DNA of 64,000 nt from Stomoxys calcitrans (lineage: Eukaryota > Arthropoda > Insecta > Diptera > Muscidae): NCBI RefSeq assembly GCF_963082655.1, contig NC_081553.1, positions 64,900,892 through 64,964,891 of the forward strand. The letters run 5' to 3'. Shown one piece after another: positions 12,065 through 22,182 of the stretch; within the stretch, counting starts at the first letter, position 1, and every line of letters starts with the position of its first letter. Position numbers and translations under genes: made by a program. The notes under the pieces are model-generated. The model was not told the DNA's origin, made no database searches, and worked only from the letters and a program-made list of their open reading frames with translations.

Positions 12065-13245
12065 TTTTTTCAATAAAGACTAATCAATGAAAATATGTTT
12101 TTTTTTAACAAAAAATGCAAAAATACACCTTTTTCACATTTGTTGACTTCTAAACAGTATAACTTTTTGTAGGTTTCTCTTTCGAGACGAGCTCAATGAT
12201 CTGGAAAGCCAGAAATCTCAACACCCACCAACCACTATGGGACGCGTTTCGTCTATGATTAGAAGACTTTTTCAACCATATTAGGAGTGACGGCTTCAAG
12301 GGCCTTACGTTGGTATGTTGCATTTGTATTGCATTTATTGCGAATACGCCTCTATGATACAAATACCACATTAATCACGCTCGACAACCCTGTCTATTAG
12401 CTGTACTTTTCCCAATGCATGTGTTTTTGTGCAATGCTAGAGTTTTTGTCTACAACAAATTACACTACTCCCATGGTACGCACATGATTCTGTGCATCTG
12501 TTGGAAGTTGTATTAACGGCTTCGAACGCTAGACAACGACAAGAGTTCTCGCTGCTGCTCCGTTTTAACTGAATAATCAGATGTGGACAATTATTGGGGC
12601 AAAGTCGTTGCAAATATTTCAAAAATCCAAATCATGCATAAAAATGAAATTCGAATCACAAAAGCTTTCTCAAGTTGCAAAATACGAAGCAAATCTCGAC
12701 CAAAATTTTGCACACTCTTAATCTTTGAACCATTCCAAATTTCTAAGAGATATATCTGCCCGTTCTCTCACGCCATATTTTTTACTAGTCGATTCTCATT
12801 TCTTTGAATGCTTGTTTGAATTGTGCAACGGTTCTCATTTCTTTGAATGCTTGTTTGAATTGGTGAGCATTTTGCAAGTTATAAGGCCTTTTAAAGCGAT
12901 TTGGCAGGTTCAAATACGACAGACTGCCACTATAGCCTAATATAACCTCACCTTTCCTATTAAAACCCAATTTTGCTGTATTACGAAGCACTTTGGCTCG
13001 AACAATTTAAAATTTATTCAATTTTGAACAGTAACTTAATTTTGATACACTTTTAAGTTCTGCTTGTCCAGCCCTGCAGAAGGGATCTTACAAACACTCT
13101 GCCATTATCGATGAACTCAAAAGATAAATTAAAGTTCACCATTGGCGTATAAATAGGAAAACCGACATCAGCTAAATGATAGTCTGTCACGTTGTACAAT
13201 GTATTCTGAAAATATGAAAAATAAAAAAAAAAAAATTATGCAAAA
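12065..13245. other. About 1.2 kb without a recognised gene
   Basis: Low-copy-looking AT-rich sequence. The only structure I see is a 39-bp tandem duplication at 12793-12862. Short frames on both strands show no family motif. Confidence 0.45.
12793..12862. repeat. 39-bp tandem duplication
   Basis: The motif TTCTCATTTCTTTGAATGCT plus 11 further identical bases starts at 12793 and again at 12832, an offset of 39. The first 31 bases match perfectly, pointing to a recent slippage or duplication event. Confidence 0.85.
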
Positions 13246-13486
13246 ACAAGTAAAAAGGCATTAAGTTCGGCCGGGCCGAACTTTGGATACCCACCACCTC
13301 GGGTATGTATGTAAACCACCTTTCATCAAAATGTGGGGAAAAATGGATTACTTATGCACCCCTAGCAGCTATATCGAAAGATGGTCCGATTTGAACCAAA
13401 TTCGACACGGATATTGGGAGGTCTAATAAGTACGATCTGCCTTAGATCGGCAGATCGGGTGGCTATATCAACCTTCCTATGGACAA

Positions 13487-14664
13487 CAAGTAAAAACGTG
13501 CTAAGTTCGGCCGGGCCGAATCTTATATACCCTCCACCATGGATCGCATTTGTCGAGTTCTTTTCCCGGCATCTCTTTTTAGGCAAAAAAAAGATATAAG
13601 AAAAGATTTGCTCTGCTATTAGAGCGATATCAAGATATGATCCGGTTTGGACCACAATTAAATTATATGTTGGAGACCTGTGTAAAATGTCAGCCAATTC
13701 GAATAAGAATTGCGCCATTTGTGGGCTCAAGAAGTAAAATAGAGAGATCGATTTATATGGGAGCTGTATCGGGCTATAGACAGATTCAGACCATAATAAA
13801 CACGTATGTTGATAGTCATGAGAGGATCTGTCGTACAAAATTTCAGCCAAATCGGATAGGAATTGCGCCCTCTAGAAGCTCAAGAAGTCAAGTCCCCACA
13901 TCTGTTTATATGACAGCTATATCAGGTAATGAACGGATTTGAACCATTTTTGGCACAGTTGTTGGATATCATAACAAAATACTACGTGCCAAAATGCATT
14001 CAAATTGGATAAGAATTGCGCCCTCTAGAGGCTCAAGAAGTCAAGACCCAAGATCGGTTTATATGACAGCTATAAAAGGTTATGGACCGATTTGAACCAT
14101 ACTTGGCACAGTTGTTGGATATCGTAACAAAACACGTCGTGCAAAATTTCATTCCAATCGGATAAGAATTGCGCACTCTAGAGGCTCAAGAAGTCAAGAC
14201 CCCAGATCGGTTTATATGGCAGCTATATCAGGTTATTAACCGATTTGAACAATACTTGGCACAGTTGTTGGATATTGTAACAAAACACGTCGTGCAAAAT
14301 TTCATTCCAATCGGATAAGAATTGCGCACTCTAGAGGCTCAAAAAGTCAAGATCTAAGATCGGTTTATATGGCAGCTATATCAAAACATGGACCGATATG
14401 GCCCATTTACAATACCAACCGACCTACACTAATAAGAAGTATTTGTGCAAAATTTGAAGCGGCTAGCTTTACTCCTTCGGAAGTTAGCGTGCTTTCGACA
14501 GACAGACGGACGGACGGACAGACGGACGGACATGGCTAGATCGACATAAAATTTCACGACGATCAAGAATATATATACTTTATGGGGTCTCGGACGAATA
14601 TTTCGAGTAGTTACAATCAGAATGACGAAATTAGTATACCCCCCATCTTATGGTGGAGGGTATA
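13487..14664 (+). mobile_element. Complete family A1 element, about 1.18 kb, nested in A2
   Basis: This is the best complete A1 copy. The 5' end is CAAGTAAAAACGTGCTAAG, the palindrome TTCGGCCGGGCCGAA, then TTATATACCCTCCACCATGG. Four to five central units of ~150 bp follow, then GACGGACGGACAGACGGACG, TGGCTAGATCGAC, a (TA)n tract, ACTTTATGGGGTCTCGGACG and the 3' end CTTATGGTGGAGGGTATAAA. The 5' ATACCCTCCACCAT and 3' ATGGTGGAGGGTAT are perfect subterminal inverted repeats. The host A2 sequence resumes exactly at ATAGAATCTGTGCAAAATT. Non-coding. Confidence 0.8.
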
Positions 14665-14734
14665 AAAATAGAATCTGTGCAAAATTTTAGCACATCATCA
14701 TTATCTTTAAAGACTCTTGGGTGATTTCAATAGA

Positions 14735-15195
14735 CAGGCAGATGGACGAACGGACAAACAGACGGACGGACAGACAGATGGATAGACAAACGGACAGACA
14801 GACGGATAGACAAACGGACAGACAGAGAGATAGACAGACAGACAGACGGTCACACAGCTGGACAGACAGACGAACAGACAGACAGATGAACAGACAGACA
14901 AACGGACAGACAGGCAGATGGACAGACAGGCAGATGGACAGACAGTTGGACGGATAGACAGACGGATAGACAGGCGGACAGACAGACGGACAGACAGACG
15001 GTCAGACAGCCGGACAGACAGACTGACGGACACACATACGGACAGACAGATGGACGGACAGACAGACGGACAGACAGACGAACAGACATATAGACGGACA
15101 GACAGACAGTCTATGTGTCTGTCTGTCAGATAGTCTGTCCATCCGTCTTTCTGTCTTTCCGTTTATTTATCTGTCTGTCTGTCCGTCCACCCATC
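14735..15195. repeat. Expanded (GACR)n/(GTCY)n microsatellite that reverses strand
   Basis: From about 14735 to 15100 the tract is GACA/GACG tetranucleotides with interruptions. Near 15105 it switches to GTCT/GTCC, the reverse complement, and continues to about 15195. The tract corresponds to the (GTCY)n region of family A elements but is roughly ten times longer than usual. Long open frames rich in R, T, D, Q or S, V, C, L arise purely from the tetranucleotide period. Confidence 0.9.
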
Positions 15196-15267
15196 TGTCT
15201 GTCTGTTGAAATCACGCTACAGTCTTTAAAAATAGAGATGTTGTGCTAAAATTTTGCACAGATTCTA

Positions 15268-15866
15268 AAGGGTGATTTTTTTGATGTTAGGATTTTCATG
15301 CATTAGTATTTGACAGATCACGTGGGATTTCAGACATGGTGTCAAAGAGGAAGATGCTCAGTATGCTTTGACATTTCATCATGAATAGACTTACTAACGA
15401 GCAATGCTTGCAAATCATTGAATTTTATTACCAAAATCAGTGTTCGGTTCGAAATGTGTTCATTCACCGTAACGTTGCGTCCAACAGCATCTTTGAAAAA
15501 ATACGGTCCAATGATTCCACCAGCGTACAAACCACACCAAACAATGCATTTTTCGGGATGCATGGGCAGTTCTTGAACGGCTTCTGGTTGCTCTTCACTC
15601 CAAATGCGGCAATTTTGCTTATTTACGCAACCAGAAATGAGCCTCATCGCTGAACAAAATTTGTCAAAATTTGAACACATTTCGAACCGAACACTGATTT
15701 TGGTAATAAAATTCAATGATTTGCAAGCGTTGCTCGTTAGTAAGTCTATTCATGATGAAATGTCAAAGCATACTGAGCATCTTTCTCTTTGACACCATGT
15801 CTGAAATCCCACGTGATCTGTCAAATACTAATGCATGAAAATCCTAACCTCAAAAAAATCACCCTT
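15268..15866 (-). mobile_element. Internally deleted Tc1/mariner-type transposon with ~195-bp inverted ends
   Basis: It is flanked by TA at 15266-15267 and 15867-15868. The ends are AAGGGTGATTTTTTTGA and its complement. The inverted arms extend about 195 bp, and each includes the start of the transposase (MNRLTNEQ..LQIIEFYYQ at about 15381 on + and again reversed near 15750). Between them, on the - strand, lies a piece of the catalytic domain (VNKQNCRIWSEEQPEA, LPMHPEKCIVWCGLYAGGII, GPYFFKD). The aspartate and glutamate catalytic residues outside this piece are lost. It can only move with transposase from elsewhere. Confidence 0.85.
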
Positions 15867-16103
15867 TATTTTTGTCCATAGAAAGGTTGGACAGACAGAC
15901 GGATCGGCAGACAGACGGATGGACAGATGGAGAGACAGAGGGACCCAAAGACATGGCTAGATTTTTACGACGACCAAGACTAAATGTACTTTATTCGCTC
16001 GGAATTGGATATTTCGATGTATTGCAAACGGAATGACAAAGTAAACATCCCCCCATACTTCGATGGTGGGTATAAAAAAAGTATTGCATTAATGTTAGAA
16101 CTA

Positions 16104-16340
16104 TTGGGTTGCCCAAAAAGTAATTGCGGGTTTTTTAAAAGAAAGTAAATGCATTTTTAATAAAACTTAGAATGAACTTTAATCAAATATACTTTTTTTA
16201 CACTTTTTTTCTAAAGCAAGCTAAAAGTAACAGCTGATAACTGACAGAAGAAAGAATGCAATTACAGAGTCATAAGCTGTGAAAAAATTTGTCAACGCCG
16301 ACTATATGAAAAATCTGCAATTACTTTTTGGGCAACCCAA
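16104..16340. mobile_element. Tc1/mariner-type MITE, copy 2 (237 bp)
   Basis: It has perfect TA flanks (16102-16103 and 16341-16342) and TTGGGTTGCCCAAAAAGTAA at both ends in inverted orientation. The interior matches the other copies. It lies about 109 bp downstream of the last recognised exon of the DUF1091 gene, on the side where the next exon would be expected. Confidence 0.9.
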
Positions 16341-16448
16341 TAGTTCTAAAATTTTTACATGAATGAAAAAGTTAATACCTTAAACTAAATTTGAAGATTC
16401 TTTGGCCTAAATGTCAAACACTGGTAATTTAACAAAAATTTCACTTAC

Positions 16449-17213
16449 TCCTTTGATAGGGCACGAATAGGGCAAATTGCTCTTCTTCAGTACCTCTACT
16501 ATTAAATAGCTGAGCATAGGGATATTGGTCACCTTTGTTAAGCCTTCACATATATTAATAGTCAGATCTATGAATTTTAAGGGCTTTCTATTACTTTTAA
16601 TTAACTGGTAATGGACAAACAATCGTATCTGAGCATTCGCATCTAAGTCTCTTTCCAATTCAAAGTTTGTATCGAGAATATATTCATCCTCGTCATCTAT
16701 GCGAAGATTGCAATAAAGACTGGCAAGGGGGAAGGAAGCATTATAGCAAGTAACGCTGCGGTAATGAACACTAAAACGCTTTTGGGCCGACTACAAAAAT
16801 TAAAATAATATTAAAACAAAGTGATTGATTTTTCACATTAACCCTAGGGCTGCTATAGTTTTCTGTATTCGAAATAGTTGTGAAATATTTTAGCATAAAT
16901 GTAATAGACAGTCTTTTTTTGGACCAAAATTAACCTTCATGGAACACCAGGATTAATCCCATGACAGCCGGTGGTATGTACCGGATTGGCTCAATGAAGT
17001 CTTTCAGCGGCAAAGGCTGCCGCCTCAGTGTACAACACTCTGCTACAACAACAACTGGGATTCATTTTTATATCCATTTGGTATTGGTATTTCACACATT
17101 TTTCATTTACAGTATTCCAAGAGTCAGCCCTTAAAATAAATCCAAATTTCACTTACTTCGGTTAACTTGAAAAAATCCCACCCAACAAAAATTAGTATCA
17201 ATTTTAACAACAT
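16449..17213 (-). CDS. DUF1091 (ML-like) secreted protein gene, 3' exon not found
   Basis: Exon 1 is 17213-17157: ATG, then a hydrophobic leader (MLLKLILIFVGWDFF) that looks like a signal peptide, ending at a GTAAGTG donor. The intron is 366 bp with acceptor TTTTTGTAG. Exon 2 is 16790-16449 (114 codons, phase 0) and ends before another GTAAGTG. Its residues show the DUF1091 pattern: cysteines at 34, 46, 100 and 129, LFVHYQL at 76-82 and SCP at 128-130. Drosophila has a large family of such small secreted proteins, mostly of unknown function, with a fold thought to bind lipids. Family members usually continue about 50-60 residues past the CP motif. No convincing exon lies before the MITE at 16340. 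The gene may be truncated, or the exon may lie beyond the repeats. Confidence 0.75.
16940..17065. repeat. Short interspersed fragment in intron 1
   Basis: The segment containing GGCAAAGGCTGCCGCCTCAG and ending in CTCTGCTACAACAACAAC looks like the 3' end of a retroelement with a CAA-rich tail, in contrast to the AT-rich intron around it. I see no second copy in this window, so this rests on composition and the tail. Confidence 0.35.
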
Positions 17214-17250
17214 TGCCGCTATGCTGTAACCAAAAACCGAACTTTCACAA

Positions 17251-17293
17251 GTATGACTAAAAGCTAGCGTTTCTAAAAACATATAATTATATA
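17251..17293 (-). promoter_or_regulatory. Candidate core promoter of the DUF1091 gene
   Basis: On the - strand a TATATAAT box lies at 17293-17286, followed after about 27-30 bases by a pyrimidine-rich TTAGTCATAC stretch that could hold the start of transcription, and by the ATG at 17213. Spacing is plausible for an insect TATA promoter. The region is AT-rich, so the match could be chance. Confidence 0.3.
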
Positions 17294-17469
17294 TGAATTG
17301 TCATATAATTAGAGTTTTAGTTTAATAATAACAATAAATTGGGGGAAAATTCAACTAAAATGTTTTATGCTTGAAAAACTGTTATAAGAAGGTCAAATGA
17401 TTCTCACTTCCTCTATTAATGGAGTTTTAATTATACAAAACTTAAATCAAAAATTTAATGTTGCTATAT

Positions 17470-17700
17470 ATAGGTCTGTAGACCATACACCAGTACTGTT
17501 ACACCTAGAAGGAAGAGAGCTAGATCCATTGACAAGTATACCGATCGACCCAGAATCAATGTCTGATTCGATTTAGCTATGTCCGTTTGTCTGTCTGTCT
17601 GTCCATGCTAATTTGTGTACAGTACAGGAAGCAATTTTCATCCCATCATCTTAAAATTTGGCACAGGCACTATTTTAATCAAGCTACGAATCCTATTAGA
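17470..17700 (-). mobile_element. Family A3 fragment, 3' part
   Basis: Sequence around TGATTCGATTTAGCTATGTC, CTGTCTGTCTGTCCATG and GCTAATTTGTGTACAG matches, in reverse, the 3' region of the A3 copy at 58775-60229. The terminal subTIR is degraded. It abuts the A1 element that starts at about 17703. Confidence 0.6.
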
Positions 17701-17702
17701 AA

Positions 17703-18393
17703 GAACTAAAAGTGTGCTAAGTTCGGCCGTGCCGAATCTATACAAACTAAATATAATTGAAGGTCATCATTTTATATTCAAGTCAAACCAGGAGATCGGC
17801 TTATACGGGAGCTATGTTCAGTTATATTCCGATTTGGAGCGTACTTGGCACAGTAAAGGGAGGTCCTAACAGCACACCACATACAAAATTTCATCCAAAT
17901 CTGACAAAAACTGCGGCTTGTAAGGGATCAAGAAGTAATATCAGGAGATCGGTTTATATGAGAACTATATCACGATATAGACCGATTCGGACGGTACTTA
18001 ACACAGTTGTTGGAAGTCATAACAGAACACTCCATGAGAAATTTCAGCCAAATCGGACAAAAATTGTGGCTTCCAGGGGCTCAAGAAGTCAAATCGGGAG
18101 ATGCGTTTATATGGGAGCTATGTCAGGTTATTGACCGATTCGGACTGTACTTGACACAATTGTTGGAAGTCATAGCAGAATATCATATGCAAAATTTCAA
18201 GCGCTTAGTTTTACGCGTTTGTCCGATATCGTGATTTTGACAGGCGGACGGACGGACGGTCGAACATGCCTATTTCGAATCAGAACATCGAGACAATCAA
18301 AAATATATATTCTTAGGGGGTCTTAGATGAATATTTCGGGGTGTTACAAACGGAATGACTAGACTAGTGTACCCACATCCTGGTGGGTATAAA
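17703..18393 (+). mobile_element. Family A1 element, short copy
   Basis: The 5' end is AAAAGTGTGCTAAG with a one-base variant of the palindrome (TTCGGCCGTGCCGAA). Three central units follow, then GACAGGCGGACGGACGGACG and the 3' end CCACATCCTGGTGGGTATAA. The 5' subTIR is degraded. Confidence 0.7.
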
Positions 18394-19585
18394 AATCGTT
18401 TCAGATATGGATATAGCTCCCATATACAGGATGCGGCAGAGAAACTTATTTATTTGAAAGGTCAATAAAAACAGTCCCAATTTTCGCCGAAATCGGACAA
18501 TTGATGCGCATTTTAAGGGCCCAAGACTTTGAATCGAGAGATCGGTCCATATGGCAGCTATATCCAAACCTGGACCGATCTGGCCCAAACTGAAGAGGGA
18601 TGTCGAGTGGCCTAATACAACTCACTGTCCGAAATGTCAGCAAAACTGGGTTATAAATGTGGCTTTTATGGGCTTAAGAGCTTTAATCGGCAGATCGGTC
18701 TATAGGGGGTTATATCAATATAGCCCACCTTCGAACCTATGGATAAAATGTGGACTGAAGCCAAGAATGCGGCATTCAGAACAACCCTGCAATCAGTAGC
18801 AACGCATAAAGGAGAAAGAAAATGAGAGAGTGGAAATTATTCCGCAGAAAGAAACAGGAAATTGAAAGACGAGACTGTGAACAAATTGAGATTTTCAGCT
18901 ACCAGAATGAAATCGTACCAGAGAATCAAACATCAAACTGACGGATTTGGTTCTCCTGCAGAGACGAAGAAAGAAATCTAGGTACTGATACAGATAGTGT
19001 GCTTGGGACATGGAAAGAAAATTTTACTCAGCTGCAAATGTCCGAATGCCCGATGGAAAGATAATGTGGTGACAGACATCGCGATACTTGATGTCAGATA
19101 TTTAAGAAGGAGCGCAGAAGTACTTAGAACGCTATTCTTAGTTCGGCTAATGTTACAAATGCTCTGGCATAGCTAATTACTGTAAAATAATACCTTGAAT
19201 AGGGAGATCGGTATACATGGCAGCTATACCCCAATATAGGCCGGCCTAGATCATACTCGGTAAGAACATCAAGGGGCCTAACACAACTCATTTTGCCAAA
19301 TTTAGGAGAACTTGGTTAATAAATGTGCCTTATTTGAGGCCCAGCAACTTACATCGGGAGATCGCTACATACGTATGTCAACTATATCTAAATATAGCCC
19401 TATCTCAAAGGCATTCGGTACAAACATCAAGGGGCTTAACACGAAATCAGATAATAAATGTTTTTTTTATGAACTTAAATCGGGAAATCGGTCTATATGG
19501 GGGCTATATCAAGATATATGAGTAGTCCGATACAGCCCATCTTTGAATTTAACATGCCTATAGACAAACAAAAAATCTGTCCTAA
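18394..19585 (+). mobile_element. Family A2 element, 5' portion, interrupted by an RTE fragment
   Basis: A2 central units flank the RTE piece (18394-18754 and 19193-19585). The A2 sequence stops at about 19585, where a Helitron begins, and resumes at 22006. The element's own 5' terminus is missing at the junction with the preceding A1 copy. Confidence 0.65.
18755..19192 (+). pseudogene. RTE retrotransposon fragment, internally deleted
   Basis: Codons around ACTGAAGCCAAGAATGCGGC, GGAAATTGAAAGACGAGACT and GACGGATTTGGTTCTCCTGC match the larger RTE at 25872-26195. The sequence then jumps to the element's 3' end (CCGATGGAAAGAT, GTTCGGCTAATG, CTGGCATAGC). The whole reverse transcriptase domain is absent and the frame is broken many times, so it cannot be functional. 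Confidence 0.8.
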
Positions 19586-19828
19586 TCTAATATATAAAAA
19601 TCAACTTTTGTTCGTTTATTTTTTCCGTCTTGACTCACAACCGGCTGAACCGAGTATATTGAAATATTCACAGATTGTTTATATTGGTCTGAAATTCTTT
19701 GATTTCAGAAGGGGGGAGGACCCTCCCCCATATCCTAAGAACACAAACCAAAATCAAAAGTGGAGCGATCGGGTCAGTACGGGCACCAAAAGAAAGGCAT
19801 TGAAGAGTAGAATACGAATAAAGTATTA

Positions 19829-20600
19829 ACAAGTAAAAGCGTGCTAAGTTCGGCCGGGCCGAATCTTATATACCCTCCACCATGGATCGCATTTGTCGAG
19901 TTCTTTTCCCGGCATCTCTTTTTAGGCAAAATAAGGATTAAAGAAAAGAATTGCTTTGCTATTAGAGCGATATCAAGATATGGTCTGGTTCGGACATATA
20001 TATATGTTGGAGACCTGTGTAAAATGTCAGCCAATTTGAATAAGAATTGCGCCCTTTGGGGGCTCAAGAAATAAAATAGAGAGATCGATTTATATGGGAG
20101 CTGTATCAGGCTATAGATCGATTCAGACCATAATAAACACGATGGTCATGAGAGAAACCGTCGTACAAAATCTCAGCCAAATCGGATAATAATTGCGATC
20201 TCTCGAGGCTCAAGAAGTCAAGATCCCAGATCGGTTTATATGGCAGCTACATCAGGTTATTAACCGATTCGAACCCTATCTGGCACAGTTGTTGAAAGTC
20301 ATACTAAAATACGTCATGCTAAATTTCAGCCAAATCGGAAAGGAATTGCATCCTCTAGAAGCTCGTGAAGTCAAGTCCCCAGATCGGTTCATATGACAGC
20401 TATATCAGGTTATGGACCGATTTGAACCATACTTGGCACAGTCATAGCGAAACATTTCGGGTAAAATTTCATCACAATCGGTTAAGAATTGCGCCCTCTA
20501 GTGGCTCAGGAAGTAAAGATTCAAGATCGGTTTATATGGCAGCTATATCAAAACATTGACCGATATGTCCCATTTACAATCCCAACCGACCTCAAACGTT
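19829..20600 (+). mobile_element. Family A1 element nested in the Helitron, 3'-truncated
   Basis: The 5' end (AACAAGTAAAAGCGTGCTAA, TTCGGCCGGGCCGAA, ATACCCTCCACCATGGATCG) and about four central units are present. The GTCY tract and 3' terminus are missing where Helitron sequence resumes near 20600 (AACGTTCACA repeated twice at the junction). Confidence 0.75.
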
Positions 20601-21654
20601 CACAAACGTTCACAGATTCTGTACGCTGGTCTGGAAGGAAACAAAGGCTATTTAATTTTTCGATACAGAAAGGGGAGCGCATCCTCCCCCTTATCCCAAG
20701 AAACACCACCCAAAATCGAAAGTTAACCGGTCGGAAAAATATGGGTATCAAATTAAATGTATTGGAGAGCAGAATGCGAATGTGTCATTAAAATTTGAAC
20801 CTAAGTACCCATCAGGCCGCCCCAACCTCAAACAGACATATTGGACGTTCATATCAATATGAGACTCAAATGAAAGGTACTCGGGAGTAGATTACGAATA
20901 TGGGCAAAAAAAATTAAGTCCATGTAATGGAAGGTGTCCCCACTCCTAAAAACCCCTTAAATGGGCATATTAGCCGACTATGGCTATATGGGACTCAAAT
21001 GAAAGCAATTTGGGAATAGAACATGACATTAAAATTAATGTTTAATGTAGGTGGCGCTTTACCTCCTTAGAAACCCCAACCAGGTTATTTGAGCCATCAT
21101 GACATCATGGGACTCAAATGAAAGGTTTTTGAGAGTAGAAAAGGTACACAGTTTTGGGACCAAGTCTTTGTAGGTAATCCCCAACGCACCACGTAAAACA
21201 CATAAAGCACATAAAGCACACAAATGAAAGGTTTTTGGGAGTAAAGAACGAATTTGATACTTATTAGTAAGGCAAAGTGGTGGAGCGCCAGCCCCAGCCC
21301 CAACCGCAAAACTCCTACCAAATCGTACATATTTATCGTCCATGGCATTTTTGGGCTTAAATGTAAGGTATTTGGGAGTAGAGCACGTATTTGGCATCCA
21401 TATTTGGGCGAAATGACTGAGGTACCATACCAACTCCTAAAAGCACTCCCCATCAAATGGATATATAGACCAATCACGACAATATAGGGCACAAATGAAA
21501 CGAAAGTTATTTACCGACTATTGTAATATGGGTCTCATATAAAAAGTATTTAAGTAAATTTAAGCACGAAGCTTATATTTACTTCAAGGTGCAAGTATCT
21601 GGGTGGCCACCTTATTCCTAAAATACACCCCAAACCGGGCAACCGGGCAAATTT

Positions 21655-21875
21655 CTCACATATCATTGAATGCTGTCCGATTCAAGTTAAAGCTCAATGA
21701 TAAAGGACCTCGTTTTTATAGCCGAGTTCCAAAGGCGTTCCGCAGTGAGACACCTCTATGGGGAGAAGTTTTTCCATGACTTCCATGTATGACGCCAAAT
21801 GTCGCCAACATTGGATGGGGATAACCACCTGCTTACCTCTACGCATCATTGACACGAATTCGACATCCACATTCG
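21655..21875 (-). repeat. SINE copy without head, in the Helitron
   Basis: The tail and body of the tRNA-derived SINE are visible in reverse (TCACATATCATTGAATGCTG, AGCTCAATGATAAAGGACCT, GAGACACCTCTATGGGGAGA). The tRNA-like head with A and B boxes is missing. Confidence 0.6.
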
Positions 21876-22005
21876 GGGCGAAATGTCCCCATCTTAAGAC
21901 TCTACCAAAACATAACTTTTATATCGACCATTGCAATATTGGGCTAAAATAAATAGTATAAGAGTTTTAAAAAAAGCCGCTGCGGAGCGGGTCCGGTTCG
22001 GCTAG

Positions 22006-22182
22006 TTTCAATGTATTTAAAGACTGCATCGTGATTTTAACAGACGGATGGATGTACATAGCTGGTAAAAGTCAAAGATTTTATACTTTATAGGTTCTGA
22101 ATTGGACATTTTGATGTGTTACAAATGGAGTAACAAACTGAATATCATTCCCTCATCTTTCGATTGTGGGTATAAAAACCCA
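22006..22182 (+). mobile_element. Family A2 element, 3' portion
   Basis: TTTAAAGACTGCATCGTGAT, a short GACR tract, TTATACTTTATAGGTTCTGA and the terminus CGATTGTGGGTATAAAAA complete the A2 copy interrupted by the Helitron. Confidence 0.7.

Larger units (their letters stand above)
13246..16075 (+). mobile_element. Family A2 element, rearranged and carrying three insertions
   Basis: The 5' end at 13246 (CAAGTAAAAAGGCATTAAG, TTCGGCCGGGCCGAA, GGATACCCACCACCTCGGGT) and the 3' end at about 16075 (CTTCGATGGTGGGTATAAAA) belong to subfamily A2. Between them lie a nested A1 element (13487-14664), an expanded GACR microsatellite that turns into its complement (14735-15195), an inverted duplicate of A2 internal sequence, and a deleted Tc1-like transposon (15268-15866). 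Without those, the copy would be only about 0.6-0.7 kb. Confidence 0.7.
19586..22005 (+). mobile_element. Complete family B Helitron (2.4 kb with insertions), 5'-TC to CTAG-3'
   Basis: The 5' end is TCTAATATATAAAAATCAAC, and the 3' end is the hairpin CCGCT-GCGG-AGCGG, 11 bases, then CTAG (22002-22005). It is inserted between A and T. The A2 host reads AATCTGT.....AA before it and TTTCAATG....TTTAAAGACTG after it, as in the uninterrupted A2 copy near 11176-11222, with no target duplication. These are the defining Helitron features. Inside are ~150-bp modules, a nested A1 copy (19829-20600) and a SINE (21655-21875). There is no Rep/helicase frame, so it is non-autonomous. Confidence 0.8.

Noticed and set aside
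14707..15133. Long open frames on both strands full of R, T, D, Q or S, V, C, L
   Set aside because: They follow only from the GACR/GTCY tetranucleotide, which has no stops in several frames. No start context and no domain.
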